Origin: Novipirellula caenicola
Lineage (GTDB): Bacteria; Planctomycetota; Planctomycetia; Pirellulales; Pirellulaceae
NCBI RefSeq assembly: GCF_039545035.1
Contig: NZ_BAABRO010000002.1
Span: 1 to 64,000 of the forward strand
Direction: 5' to 3'
Length of the DNA: 64,000 bases
A program made the position numbers and the translations under genes. Below, in pieces: positions 27,543 to 37,566 of this stretch (positions within the stretch are counted from its first letter, which is position 1; each line of letters begins with the position of its first letter). Under the pieces are notes generated by a model. The model made no database searches. It saw only the letters and a program-made list of their open reading frames with translations, and was not told the origin of the DNA.

Positions 27543-27749
27543 GTGATCGATTGGCAAACCATCATTTCGATCGGCATCGTCTTGGCTGCCGCCGCATGGT
27601 TATTGCGAGCGATGGTTTCAACCATTCGCAAGGGGCTCAGCCGCAATCCCGCCGACTCGGTAGGATGTGGTCATTGCCCCAAAAATCCTGCGACCAAAGC
27701 CGAAAACAACTTGGTTCAGTTGAGCCGCCCTAAACGCGATTCGCGATAG
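27543..27749 (+). CDS. FeoB-associated Cys-rich membrane protein
   Basis: 68 residues from a GTG at 27543, 16 bases after feoB. One N-terminal transmembrane helix (about 6-26) is followed by a basic stretch and CGHCP, the small Cys motif of FeoB-associated proteins (FeoC-like in position, unrelated in sequence). It probably sits beside FeoB; its exact role is unknown. Third gene of the feo operon. Confidence 0.8.
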   Translation: MIDWQTIISIGIVLAAAAWLLRAMVSTIRKGLSRNPADSVGCGHCPKNPATKAENNLVQLSRPKRDSR

Positions 27750-27941
27750 CGGATGCGGAGGTTGTGTTCTGGGGATTTTGGGAACTTTTGAGGTTTGGTT
27801 TGATGACAACCTCGAAGCCTAGCCCCCATCTTGCCCTTACAAAAATGATGGGGTGGGTTGCCCCACGCGGCGTGGAATTTCGTTAGAATCGGGCACCGAG
27901 TGTCCGGTCATTTCGTTTCTCCACACATTGCCAAACGCAAC

Positions 27942-28946
27942 ATGAGCACCACTGTCGAGTCGATGCAGAGCCAAGCGGATGAGTTTCGTAGTCGTTACGG
28001 AGCCGTGCGTGACATGATCGGCCGCGTGATCGTCGGTCACGACGACATCGTTCACGGCGTGTTGACGGCGATGTTGTGTGGCGGTCACTGTCTGCTCGAA
28101 GGCGTTCCCGGTCTCGGTAAAACGATGTTGGTGCGAACGCTTGCCGAAGTCCTCGAATTGGACTTTAACCGTATCCAATTCACCCCCGACTTGATGCCCG
28201 CCGATATTTTGGGCACGAACATGATCAACGAGGACGAACATGGCCGTCGCCAGTTCGAGTTTCAACGCGGGCCGGTGTTCACTCAAATCTTGTTAGCAGA
28301 CGAAATCAACCGAGCGACACCCAAAACGCAATCCGCGATGCTCGAAACGATGCAAGAAGGAACCGTGACGGCGGCGGGCCAGCGATTCACGCTCGACAAA
28401 CCCTTCTTCGTCCTGGCAACCCAAAACCCAATCGAACAAGAAGGTACGTACCCGTTGCCGGAAGCTCAAATGGACCGCTTTCTGTTCAAATTGGTGGTCG
28501 GTTACAGTTCTCGCGAAGATTTGAACGAAATCGTTGATCGCACCACTCGCCGAGTGAAAACGGAAATCGAAAAGGTGATGGATGGTGCCGAGATCATGAA
28601 GTGGCAATCGCTGGTCCGCGAGGTGATCCTTGCCCCTCATGTGCAAGATTACTTGGTGCGATTGACGTTGGCGACGCATCCCGACGGAGCACACAGCGTC
28701 AAGGCGACCAACGACTATATTCGCTGGGGCAGTAGCCCCCGGGGTGCCCAAACATTGGCACTGGCATCAAAAGTCCGAGCGCTGCTAGACGGCCGATACA
28801 ATGTCAGCTTTGAAGACATCCGCCGCGTCTATTTGCCCGCGATGCGGCACCGCGTGCTGTTGAACTTTGAAGCGCAGGCCGAAGGGGTTCAGCCGGACCA
28901 AGTCTTGCTGGACATCTTGGAAAAGGTGCCGGACAAAGCCGATTGA
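27942..28946 (+). CDS. MoxR-family AAA+ ATPase
   Basis: 334 residues from the ATG at 27942; the frame is open to 27858 but the family starts here. Walker A GVPGLGKT at 54-61, Walker B ILLADE near 116-121, and the MoxR signature FQRGPVFTQILLADEINRA plus ATQNPIEQEGTYPLPEAQMD (sensor and hydrolysis region). MoxR ATPases are chaperones for maturing metalloenzymes and VWA-protein complexes. The usual partner genes (DUF58, VWA) are not next to it here; the following gene is a WD40 protein 99 bases on. Confidence 0.92.
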   Translation: MSTTVESMQSQADEFRSRYGAVRDMIGRVIVGHDDIVHGVLTAMLCGGHCLLEGVPGLGKTMLVRTLAEVLELDFNRIQFTPDLMPADILGTNMINEDEHGRRQFEFQRGPVFTQILLADEINRATPKTQSAMLETMQEGTVTAAGQRFTLDKPFFVLATQNPIEQEGTYPLPEAQMDRFLFKLVVGYSSREDLNEIVDRTTRRVKTEIEKVMDGAEIMKWQSLVREVILAPHVQDYLVRLTLATHPDGAHSVKATNDYIRWGSSPRGAQTLALASKVRALLDGRYNVSFEDIRRVYLPAMRHRVLLNFEAQAEGVQPDQVLLDILEKVPDKAD

Positions 28947-29045
28947 TGCTCGACGCGTCGACGGTTCGCGTCTCGGAACCTTGCAAACCAATTCGTCTCC
29001 CTCCCTATCTCCTCTCTCCCTTCCTACCTAACACGAGCGAATTTG

Positions 29046-30257
29046 ATGAACAAACGACTTGTTGACTTGGTTTGTCTGACGACACTACTGATTGTCCTCG
29101 GCGTTTCCGTGGGCAACGCGGAAGACCCTGCGGAAAAGAAAGAAAACGCCAAGGACGACGCAGCTTCGTTGTGGGTGACTTCGATCGCGCCGCTGGCGGG
29201 CGATACTTACGTTGCCGCGACTGCCGATGGGCTGTTGTTGCGTGAAGCCAAGGTGAAATCGTTCTCGGCTTCGGATCCGAAAAGTCTGACGGATCTGTAC
29301 AGCCACCCTGCGGCGGTGTGGTGTGTCGACGCGACCGCGGACGGCAAGACGATTGCCAGTGTTGATTACCGTGGCAATCTGGTGGTTTACGATGTCGAGT
29401 CAAAGGAAGCCAAGACCCACGAAAAAGCACTCGAGCGATGGTGCCAATCGTTGACGTTTGCTCCGGATGACAAATCAATTGTCGCGGGCAACGAAGCGGG
29501 CAAGGTGATGGTTTGGGATCTGGCAGAAAACAAAGTCACCAAGACCCTCGAGTTGGCTGGACAAGCGGTGACCGCGTTGGCGTTTTCGGCGGACGGCAAG
29601 CAGATTGCGGCAGCCGATGGCGGGGGCGAAGTTCATTTGATCCAGTGGCCCGAGTTGACGGTCAGCGGCAAGATCAAAATTAGCGACCAACCGGCGTGGA
29701 GCGTCGTTTATGCAGGCGAAAAACTGTTGGTCGGCAGCGGCGATCGCAACTTGTATCAATGCGAAGCCAAAGCGGATGCCAAGCCGACGCGATTGACGCG
29801 AGCAGGCGACTGGATCACCGAGATGGCCGTCTCGAAAGACGGACGAGTCGCTGCGGCGGATCTAAGTGGAAAAATTTTCCTTCCGATGCAAAACGAAGCA
29901 AACGAGGTCGGATCGGATGCCAGTCCAGCGAAGAGCGGCGCATGGGCGTTGTCTTTCCACGACGACAAGACGCTGTTGGTGGGAACTCGCAAAGACGGCA
30001 TTGTCGTGGTCAAGGAATCCGAAAGCTGGAGTAAACCACTACCACCGGTCGTCGACAAGCCAGCCGAGGAAGAGGTGAAGCCTGAGGAAGAAGCCAAGCC
30101 TGAAGAAAAGAAGGAAATGGCCAAAGAAGAGAAGAAGGCAGAGAAACCGAAGGCTGAAAAACCCAAAGCGAAAAAGAAAGCAGCGGATAAAAAGGCGGAA
30201 GACAAGAAGCCTGCGGACAAGAAGCCCGAAGAAAGCAAACCTGCCGAAAAGAAATAG
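29046..30257 (+). CDS. Secreted WD40-repeat protein with Lys/Glu/Ala-rich tail
   Basis: 403 residues from the ATG at 29046. A signal peptide (about 1-24, ending GNAE) is followed by degenerate WD40/propeller repeats (VWCVDATADGKTIASVDYRG, LTFAPDDKSIVAGNEAGKVMVWDL, LAFSADGKQIAAADGGGEVHL). From about residue 338 the tail is a low-complexity run of Glu/Lys/Pro/Ala (KPEEE, KAEKPKAEKPK). Such tails are common in planctomycete exported proteins and are probably unstructured, cell-wall- or polyanion-binding. No enzymatic motif. Confidence 0.75.
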   Translation: MNKRLVDLVCLTTLLIVLGVSVGNAEDPAEKKENAKDDAASLWVTSIAPLAGDTYVAATADGLLLREAKVKSFSASDPKSLTDLYSHPAAVWCVDATADGKTIASVDYRGNLVVYDVESKEAKTHEKALERWCQSLTFAPDDKSIVAGNEAGKVMVWDLAENKVTKTLELAGQAVTALAFSADGKQIAAADGGGEVHLIQWPELTVSGKIKISDQPAWSVVYAGEKLLVGSGDRNLYQCEAKADAKPTRLTRAGDWITEMAVSKDGRVAAADLSGKIFLPMQNEANEVGSDASPAKSGAWALSFHDDKTLLVGTRKDGIVVVKESESWSKPLPPVVDKPAEEEVKPEEEAKPEEKKEMAKEEKKAEKPKAEKPKAKKKAADKKAEDKKPADKKPEESKPAEKK

Positions 30258-30261
30258 GTAG

Positions 30262-30282
30262 CGAAAGTCGCCAAGACTTTCG
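30262..30282. repeat. Short hairpin after WD40 gene
   Basis: CGAAAGTC, five-base loop, GACTTTCG: a perfect 8-bp stem directly after the stop. It shares its sequence with the hairpin arms of the 109-bp array at 41 kb. It could stop transcription, but no T-tract follows. Confidence 0.6.
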
Positions 30283-30363
30283 GCCCGCGAAAACAATTTT
30301 GCGGCGCGGCTGAACCGGATTGCAGCAACGCGTTCGACTTGGGCGGAAGGCCGAATCATGACA

Positions 30364-30527
30364 TGCCGTTGACGCGAGCCAACGGTTTAGAGGCGACCTG
30401 TGTCGCCGTCAGGCCGGAGGCCGGCACACCAACCGCGAGTGTGTCGCCCGCTGGGCTATGTTTCTCCACCTCCACTAGCCGGTGGCTCACGCCACCGGCA
30501 GAGGGTGATCCAGTCTCCGGTCTGACG
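30364..30527. repeat. Multi-hairpin intergenic repeat, copy 2
   Basis: About 160 bases matching 14773-14932: CCGTTGACGCGAGCCAACGG, CGACCTGTGTCGCCGTCAGG, GCCGGTGGCTCACGCCACCG. The last arm has decayed compared with copy 1. It lies between the WD40 gene and the PSP1 gene. Confidence 0.7.
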
Positions 30528-30651
30528 TACTTCGCTGAAAAATCAAATGCAGCTACACTCGCTTCGGCTACAATCAAACCATCGCGATTAAACTGTGCCT
30601 CTTCTCTCACCTCGTCCAATACGCGTCTAACGCATTCGATTTTCTCTCAAT

Positions 30652-31545
30652 ATGTCCAACGCCCCTTCCGAAACCGAAACCCAGCCCAACGCGAACTCTG
30701 GACGACTCGAATACGTTGTCCGTTGTGGGTCGATGCGTTTGCTGGGCGTGATGCGGGCGAAGCAGTCGTTTCGTTACGGGGATCAGGTGGTGGTACGAAC
30801 CACGCGAGGCACCGAGATCGGGACGGTGCTTTGCGAGGCCACGCCCGCGGCGGTAGATCATCTGGCCGAACCGACGGAAGGGTCGATTGTGCGTGCCTTG
30901 ACCGCCGATGATCAAAATCAGTGGAAGCACCTCGAGTCGAAGACGCACGAGGACATCGAAATCTGCCAAAAGTTGGCGAACCGCTTGAACTTGCAGATGG
31001 ACGTCGTCGACGCCGAACGCATTTTGGGTGGCGAGCGGATGGTGGTCTACTATTTGGCCGAGCAGCGGATCGATTTCCGTCAGCTGGTTCGTGATTTGGC
31101 GGGTCATTTCCAAACCCGCATCGAAATGCGGCAGATCGGCGTACGTGACGAAGCGAAATTGTTGGCCGATTATGGAGATTGCGGACAACCGATCTGTTGT
31201 GCAAACCACCTCAGCAAAATGCCACCGGTTTCGATGCGGATGGCGAAACTACAGAAAGCGACGCTGGACCCCACAAAAATCTCAGGCCGTTGTGGTCGCT
31301 TGAAATGTTGTCTGCGATACGAATTTGATACCTACGAAGAAATGGCTGCCGAGCTGCCACCGGTGGGCAGCCAAATCTTGACTCGTGACGGCAGTGCAAC
31401 GGTACTTGGACAAGACATTCTATCACAGCAGCTGGCGATCAAAACCGAAGATGGCCGCCGCATCATGCTGGCAGGCTCCGACGTCATCTCGATCACCAAA
31501 CGTGGCAACAACGAAAAGAAGCCTCGCGGCAAAAAGAAGAAGTAG
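30652..31545 (+). CDS. PSP1-domain protein (RicT/YaaT-like)
   Basis: 297 residues. The PSP1 domain spans about 20-240. Markers are the Cys-rich DYGDCGQPICCANHL and SGRCGRLKCCLRYEFDTYEE, which in Bacillus RicT bind Fe-S clusters with partners RicA and RicF. RicT homologues tune mRNA maturation and sporulation or development. Partners are not seen here, so only the family is assigned. The C-terminal KKPRGKKKK is a basic tail; the N-terminal 20 residues are Ser/Asn-rich. Cytoplasmic, single gene. Confidence 0.88.
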   Translation: MSNAPSETETQPNANSGRLEYVVRCGSMRLLGVMRAKQSFRYGDQVVVRTTRGTEIGTVLCEATPAAVDHLAEPTEGSIVRALTADDQNQWKHLESKTHEDIEICQKLANRLNLQMDVVDAERILGGERMVVYYLAEQRIDFRQLVRDLAGHFQTRIEMRQIGVRDEAKLLADYGDCGQPICCANHLSKMPPVSMRMAKLQKATLDPTKISGRCGRLKCCLRYEFDTYEEMAAELPPVGSQILTRDGSATVLGQDILSQQLAIKTEDGRRIMLAGSDVISITKRGNNEKKPRGKKKK

Positions 31546-31715
31546 CGGATTCGCTTCCGTCCGGTTTGTCCGATAGGAACGAGGAATTGGACTTGCCCTA
31601 AGACGTTACCAAGTGTTCTCACCGCCGAGACTAGCTCCGGCGGAAGAATCTTTCGTGGTGCTGAACGACGTCACCGCCTGATTCGGATCGAAAGCCGTAT
31701 CGCAACCGAACAACC

Positions 31716-33596
31716 TTATGGGGTTCGGTGCACCGTATGCGTTTGATCGATGTCGACCGATCCTATTTCTTGCCGCTGTCCATCGGGCCACTGGATCGTC
31801 ACGTTATCGATCGACTCGGCGTCCGCCAATCCAAACGTGACCGGCAACTCGACTTGGGACAAATAGCTGCGAGTCGGCATCACTTGTTTACGAAACACCT
31901 TGTCGGCGACAGTCAATTCGACCCAAGCCCCGATCGCATCGCGATTGCAGTGGATGCCATCGCCGTGCAATTCAAAGCGAACATAATGGTGCTGCAGATC
32001 GAGGTCGTTTCGTAATAACCGTGGCTTGCGTCCGGTCGCCGTCACCAACACATCCAAATCGCCGTCATTGTCAAAATCGAGATAGGCGGCACCTCGCCCG
32101 ACCATCGGCTTGAGCAAGTCTTCACCACAGTGCCCCGCATCGACTTTGACAAACTCCGTCCCCTGTGTCGAACCGGCGTTCCAAAACAGTTGCGGCGGCT
32201 GTTCGTAGTGCTGACTCGGTTGCACTCGGTTGATATCCTCTTCCAGGTGCCCGTTGGCACAAAATAGATCCAAGCGGCCATCCAAATCATAGTCAAAGTA
32301 GAAAATCCCAAAGGTCAACTCCAATCGAGTGCTCGGCCCGAGCCCGGTGGAGATGGCTTCATCAAAAAATTGCATTCGACCTCGTTTGGAAACGTACAAC
32401 GCGGTCATCTCGTTGGAAAAGTTTCCGATCGCCACCGCCATTGCTTTGTCATTGCGCAGTGGCGCAATGTCGATCCCCATCGCCCCACGCGCGTTCCCGC
32501 CCGAATCAAACGCAATCCCCGACAACACCCCAAACTCTTGAAACTTGCCGTCGCCGGTATTGCGGAACAGCAAATTCTGAACGGTGTCATTGGACACGAT
32601 CAGATCAAGCGCACCGTTTTCATCGAGGTCACAGATGGCGACCCCCAATGATTTGGCCAACTGCACCCCTGTTGCCGGATTACGCACCTGGACGCCTGCG
32701 TCGGCGGAAACGTCGGTGAATCGACCATCGCCATCATTGCGATACAAGTAAGGGAACGTGCCTTCGAAATTCTGGGGTCGTCCGTAAGCACGCCCACCAC
32801 CGACCAGTTGAAAGTTTTGAGCTTGATCGTATTGCCGAGTCCACTGGACATAATTGGCGACGAATAAATCCAAGTCGCCATCGTTGTCGTAGTCAAACCA
32901 ACCGGCCCCGGTGCTCCAGCGGTCATCGTCTCCCGCAACGCCCGCAGACTGTGTCACCTCTTCGAACTTACCCTCGCCTTGATTGCGGAACAACCGATTG
33001 CTTCCCAACGCGGTGATAAACACATCCACCTTTCCGTCGTTGTTATAGTCGCCCACGGCGGCACCCATTCCGTACGCGGAAACGTCCAGCCCCGATCCCT
33101 CGGTGACATCAGAAAACGTGCCGCCATCGTTGCGGTACAATGCCATCGTGCTTTCCGCTCGACCATCCGCATCGCCGTCGTCCAGATCCCATTGCCAATT
33201 CATCGAATTGACGAACAACAGGTCTTGATCACCATCGGCATCAAAATCGAACACCGCGCAACCGCCGCCCATCGTTTCGGGAAGCAATTTGTCGCCCGTC
33301 GCTCCGTTGTTGTGAACAAAGTCGATGCCCGCCTGTTCCGTCACATCGGTAAACATTACCTTCGGTAGCTGTAGCGGGGACGCCTCGCGAATTTTCACCG
33401 GTGCCAATTTGGTCTCACGAACTTCCGGGGGCGGTTCAGGTCGTGAAAACAGGTAAACGGCAACGCCGCCAACGACAATCAAGATTGCGATTGCGACCAG
33501 CGAAATTCGAAATGCGTGTCCAATCGCGGCATCATCAAGATGCTCGGTTTCGTCTTGGCTTTCCGAAGGATGGTTGTCCAAAGTGTTCTTATTCAT
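31716..33596 (-). CDS. CRTAC1/FG-GAP protein with ASPIC/UnbV domain
   Basis: 626 residues. A single N-terminal membrane anchor (about 33-51) leads into an extracytoplasmic body. Several FG-GAP/VCBS-type beta-propeller blades with DxDxDGxxD calcium loops are seen (DFDADGDQDLLFV, DYNNDGKVDVFIT, DYDNDGDLDLFVANY, DYDLDGRLDLFCANG, DFDNDGDLDVLVT). The C-terminal ASPIC/UnbV domain (about 540-620) includes AIGAWVELTV and TIQWPDGQ. Such proteins are surface or periplasmic binders. It ends a minus-strand pair with the multihaem cytochrome 33693-36521 (96-base gap), which suggests a joint job in electron transfer or respiratory nutrient use. Confidence 0.88.
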   Translation of the reverse strand: MNKNTLDNHPSESQDETEHLDDAAIGHAFRISLVAIAILIVVGGVAVYLFSRPEPPPEVRETKLAPVKIREASPLQLPKVMFTDVTEQAGIDFVHNNGATGDKLLPETMGGGCAVFDFDADGDQDLLFVNSMNWQWDLDDGDADGRAESTMALYRNDGGTFSDVTEGSGLDVSAYGMGAAVGDYNNDGKVDVFITALGSNRLFRNQGEGKFEEVTQSAGVAGDDDRWSTGAGWFDYDNDGDLDLFVANYVQWTRQYDQAQNFQLVGGGRAYGRPQNFEGTFPYLYRNDGDGRFTDVSADAGVQVRNPATGVQLAKSLGVAICDLDENGALDLIVSNDTVQNLLFRNTGDGKFQEFGVLSGIAFDSGGNARGAMGIDIAPLRNDKAMAVAIGNFSNEMTALYVSKRGRMQFFDEAISTGLGPSTRLELTFGIFYFDYDLDGRLDLFCANGHLEEDINRVQPSQHYEQPPQLFWNAGSTQGTEFVKVDAGHCGEDLLKPMVGRGAAYLDFDNDGDLDVLVTATGRKPRLLRNDLDLQHHYVRFELHGDGIHCNRDAIGAWVELTVADKVFRKQVMPTRSYLSQVELPVTFGLADAESIDNVTIQWPDGQRQEIGSVDIDQTHTVHRTP

Positions 33597-33692
33597 ATTG
33601 AGTCAAAGTTGGGTTTGTAATTGATTTGACGTTGTCCGTGATCAAAACACGGTTTCAGCGCCGACGTGAGATCGCGGAGCGATCAACGCCCC

Positions 33693-36521
33693 TCATTCCG
33701 TAGCACGCGTCAGCGAGTACTTCACCACGGCTTCGGCAGCATGATTGGCAGCGGGATATTTTTCGCGGGCCAATCGAATCGCTCGACTTTGCGCATTGTC
33801 ATCGAGTTTGTATCGCAGATGCAGTTTGCTGTGTTTTTCGGACAGCGTTTCGTCGCCAATCTTTTCGTATAGCTGCTGCAGATTGTGATGAGCCGATACG
33901 TTTTCAGGATCGATCTCTAGGGTCGTCTTGAATTGCTGAATCGCGTCGTTGACAAATTGCCGTGACTCTTCTTGGCGTCCTTGCCGTTCGCGAACCTTGC
34001 TGAGATCAAACAGCGTTTGTCCAAGCAGATTGATGACTTCGATATCCAGACTGAAATCAAATCCGCGTCGCTGCATTTCTTCGGTATTGTCTTCGAGCAC
34101 GCTGCGAAGGTTCTGCACCGCCTCTTCCAAACGGCCTTGTTGCGCATTGATTTCGCCGGACAGCCACGCCCAAGTCCAACGTGGAAAGTCCGGCTGGTCC
34201 GCATACTGATTGGCTCGGTTGAGTGCCTGGACCGCTTCGTCCAGGCGCCCTTCGGTGTTGAGCACACGAGCCAGATTCAGAGGTCCATCGTAACGATCAA
34301 GTTTCTCGACTTCTTTGAACGCTTCTTCGGCCTGCCTCAACTCGGCCTTCCCTTTCAGCAGCAGTCCGATGCCATAATCGTTCCAGCGTTGCCACTCGGG
34401 GATATCGCGTTTGGGATTGCTCACTTCGGCCTGCACGCCTGCGACCGGAAAGGTGATCGAATCGGATGCCATCGTCACGATGGGCAGATCGTTGCGGTAC
34501 TCTTTGCCTGGTTCATGACCGCGAATGATCTGCCCTAATTCTTCGTTGACGTTTGCCACGATGTTCATGTAGCGTTGGTCAAATTTCCGGTACTGGACCT
34601 TGACTTCGACGGTCACCGGCGCGTCCAAATCGTCGGGCAACTGCAATTCGTAGTGAACCGTCTGGGCCGCACCAGGCGGAATTTGATGGTTGTACAGAGG
34701 CGTAAAAATGTCTTCCGCGTTGCGGCGGTCGATTCGATTTCCGTCTTTGTCCAGCATGAACACGTTCAAGAAATGGGCCCACGGATCCACTTCGTTGAAC
34801 TTGTCTGGATTGACCGCGCCGCTGCGACCGATCACACGATCGCCGCTGGTGACGGTGACCTCGAGCCAAACTTCATTCGAATCCACCGTTCCTTGAGTGA
34901 ACAAATGCCCGAGCTTTAACGTTCGCACGACAGCGTCCAACAGATAGGTCTTGCCTGGCGATAACGCCGGAACATGGGGACGCAGCGGAGCGGTCAATTT
35001 GCCATCAATCTCGCCATCCTCGCGAAGAGCGAACCAATCGACCCGAACATTGTCCTTGAGAAATTCGCGATGCGCTTCGATCACATCATCCGCGCCGCGA
35101 AGCCATGCGATGCCGGTGTTGGCCGATGGAAACATGTGGTCGTGAACACTCATCAGTCCGGTGGCCGGATCAACTTGTGCTCCAAAATCGTCCGAAGCGA
35201 CCCGCGGCATGTGACATTCATTGCAATTGTGCTGAGCTTTCGGTGGGTAATAGAAACTGCGAGCACCGTGGCCTGAAACGCCGCTGAACAAGTACGAATC
35301 GTAGTGGTTTTGTCCGCGAAGAAAGTCTTTGTAGTGATTCAGTGCCAACGGCAAATGCACTTTGTGACATGTCGAACAAAACTCGGCGGTCTTGTGAAAC
35401 GGTTTCAAGAATGTCTTCTTATGAAACGACGGTTTGGCTTTGACTAATTGGTTGTTGACCCACTGCAGCGCCGCGTTGTCGCTGAACGCAAACGGGTAGT
35501 GCAGCGGTTCTTCGATCGTATAGTCGGCATTGCCTTTGACGCTATTGACGTGCGTGATCGCGTGACAAACCGTACACGTGATCCCTGCCTGCGATGTCGC
35601 GTGTCCGAGCATGTCAAAGTCGGGATCGTCAAACGCCCCCGAGAAAAACGGCACCGGGTCGTGACAACCGGCACACCAACGTGATGCTTGGACCGAACCG
35701 TCTCGCTGCATCGAAAGGGCGCGGGTACCTGTGACGCTTGCCAAATAGGGCGGATTGTTGAACGAGCTGAACCGGTGAACGCTGTCGCTCCACGCTTTGT
35801 GCACATCGGCATGGCATTTCAAGCAGTATTCGTCCTGCATCATCGTGTTCGCAGGGATGAAATTACCGCTTGCAGTGCGGGCCAACGATGGCTCGAAGTA
35901 TTGCGTCCCCGAACTTGGTCCAACCGCATTCCAGTTTCGCGGATCTTGCATTTGCGCAATCGCAAGTGCCAGGATGGAAACCGCCGCGGCGGCCGCAAAC
36001 CCCAGCCCGACTCGCCATTTGATTTTTGGTCCCACCAAACGATGCAGCCAATACAGCCAAATCACGATCAGCGGACACACCACATGCAACCAGTACACGG
36101 TGCTGCGGGCGATGGGCTGTTTCAGGTCAAACCCACTGACTCGCATCAGCAATAAGCCGCTGATCAGAATCAGTAGACTGGTGGCAAACAGCGCATACCC
36201 GATCCTCAAAGCTCGACGGTTTCGCCGCGTGCGAGTGTTCCACATGTGGACCAACCCGAACACGACTAGCGGAACAATCAACAGCAGCCCCATCACCAAA
36301 TGGGCGAGGAACATGTATTGGTAGTAATAATCTTGGTACGTTTCGTTGTTCTTCCACTCGAGGAACGTGATTAGCGAAAGGTATCCCGAGTTGGCGTACA
36401 GCAGTGCGACGAGCGCAAAAACGACGTACAACAGTTTGCGTAACCGCGGCCCGACCGCGCGTACATATTTCTTCTTTTTCGCAGCGGCAACTGGGCCGCT
36501 GCTTGCCGTGACACTAAACAT
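33693..36521 (-). CDS. Membrane five-haem cytochrome c with TPR tail
   Basis: 942 residues from the ATG at 36521 (the frame stays open to 36668). The N-terminus has four to six hydrophobic segments (to about 190) in a basic loop context, resembling a small b-type or quinol-facing anchor. Next come five CxxCH haem motifs: CLKCH, CAGCH, CTVCH, CSTCH, CNECH, with extra His ligands between, as in octahaem/c554-like electron carriers. A middle beta-rich region (about 480-640) is followed by TPR-like helices (about 690-930: WLSGEINAQQGRLEEAVQNL). It is predicted to face the periplasm and pass electrons. No maturation genes are nearby. Confidence 0.87.
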   Translation of the reverse strand: MFSVTASSGPVAAAKKKKYVRAVGPRLRKLLYVVFALVALLYANSGYLSLITFLEWKNNETYQDYYYQYMFLAHLVMGLLLIVPLVVFGLVHMWNTRTRRNRRALRIGYALFATSLLILISGLLLMRVSGFDLKQPIARSTVYWLHVVCPLIVIWLYWLHRLVGPKIKWRVGLGFAAAAAVSILALAIAQMQDPRNWNAVGPSSGTQYFEPSLARTASGNFIPANTMMQDEYCLKCHADVHKAWSDSVHRFSSFNNPPYLASVTGTRALSMQRDGSVQASRWCAGCHDPVPFFSGAFDDPDFDMLGHATSQAGITCTVCHAITHVNSVKGNADYTIEEPLHYPFAFSDNAALQWVNNQLVKAKPSFHKKTFLKPFHKTAEFCSTCHKVHLPLALNHYKDFLRGQNHYDSYLFSGVSGHGARSFYYPPKAQHNCNECHMPRVASDDFGAQVDPATGLMSVHDHMFPSANTGIAWLRGADDVIEAHREFLKDNVRVDWFALREDGEIDGKLTAPLRPHVPALSPGKTYLLDAVVRTLKLGHLFTQGTVDSNEVWLEVTVTSGDRVIGRSGAVNPDKFNEVDPWAHFLNVFMLDKDGNRIDRRNAEDIFTPLYNHQIPPGAAQTVHYELQLPDDLDAPVTVEVKVQYRKFDQRYMNIVANVNEELGQIIRGHEPGKEYRNDLPIVTMASDSITFPVAGVQAEVSNPKRDIPEWQRWNDYGIGLLLKGKAELRQAEEAFKEVEKLDRYDGPLNLARVLNTEGRLDEAVQALNRANQYADQPDFPRWTWAWLSGEINAQQGRLEEAVQNLRSVLEDNTEEMQRRGFDFSLDIEVINLLGQTLFDLSKVRERQGRQEESRQFVNDAIQQFKTTLEIDPENVSAHHNLQQLYEKIGDETLSEKHSKLHLRYKLDDNAQSRAIRLAREKYPAANHAAEAVVKYSLTRATE

Positions 36522-36835
36522 AAAACGGTTCGCTCGATGGATTGGCTGATTCGTAACGTCCCAGTGCGCACCCGCTAGGGTCTCACACTTAGGATTACCC
36601 GTTTCGCGCATGCCCGCTGACCGAGATCGGCGAGGCGAGGGCGTGCAGCGAAATCGTTCACTCGACAATGGGGTCGAGCCATCGTCAAAGAGAGAGCTTT
36701 GAGCGCAGATAAAATCGCAGGAGCGAACGTTAGGGGCGAATCCGTTGGCGAGACGAAAGTCTAGGCGACTTCCGCTACGGCGGCTTCAGAGCAACGAAAA
36801 TCGAGGCGATCTTCGCTTCGGCCGGTCCCGGTGTT

Positions 36836-37267
36836 TTATCCGTGACAAAGCGGACGGTGCTTGGGAGGACGCTCGATCGTGATCGCATTGCCAACAAGCA
36901 AACCGATTTTCGATTCGGCCATGCCGCCAACAATCTCGAAATCGTCCGAGTTGGGCAACGCCATCAGGCAGGCTAAATCGGGAAGTCGCTGGTCGTTGAT
37001 CGGCGAAGCAGGCAGCGGGGCCGGGCCAAGCGGAGCCTGTTCACAGTGCAACCCGCGACAGCGACGTGCTCGCGATTCATGAGAATTCGATTGGTCCGAC
37101 ACTCGTTCGCTCTTTTCAACCGAAACGTCATTTTGGACGCCGTCAGTCGTTGTTGCCGTGTCGCCGGAATGCGCCAACCAATCACCGCAACTTCCTTGGG
37201 CCGACGACGACGCCACGGCGCCGGCCGACAAAAAAACAGCGAAAAGTAGAAGCGAGATACGCGACAT
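36836..37267 (-). CDS. Hypothetical secreted Cys-containing protein
   Basis: 143 residues from the ATG at 37267, where a signal peptide begins (MSRISLLLFAVFLSAGAVAS); starts further upstream are possible but less protein-like. The mature part is short and loop-rich, with Cys in CGDWLAHSG and CRGLHCEQAPL and many Ser/Asp/Pro. No family is recognised. It lies upstream of the cytochrome on the same strand, with a 168-base gap (36669-36835) that carries hairpins of the GCGACTTCCGCTACGGCGG kind. Confidence 0.5.
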   Translation of the reverse strand: MSRISLLLFAVFLSAGAVASSSAQGSCGDWLAHSGDTATTTDGVQNDVSVEKSERVSDQSNSHESRARRCRGLHCEQAPLGPAPLPASPINDQRLPDLACLMALPNSDDFEIVGGMAESKIGLLVGNAITIERPPKHRPLCHG

Positions 37268-37566
37268 CGATAACGACACAAAAAAGAGGCTGCACATCAG
37301 AGTAACGAGAAAGCCCTCTACTGTCAAAGCAAGGGGGCCGCAAACGCCCCTGCACTTGATTTCTGCCTCATCGCAGCGGTGAAGACTTTCGCCCATCCGA
37401 ACTCCATGCGGAAGCGTTTCAGGATGTAAAGCACGTTGCAACGAGATGCTGTGCTGAGCGAGATGCTAGACAGAGAACGAAAAAACCTCGGCGATCTCCA
37501 TTGGGGACTGCCGAGGCTAAGAATTCACGGTGGTCGTGATCGGTGCGATCCGATCGTTTTTGAAGT

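Noticed and set aside
30339-30911. A 190-residue plus-strand frame
   Set aside because: It crosses a multi-hairpin repeat and then the start of the PSP1 gene in another frame.
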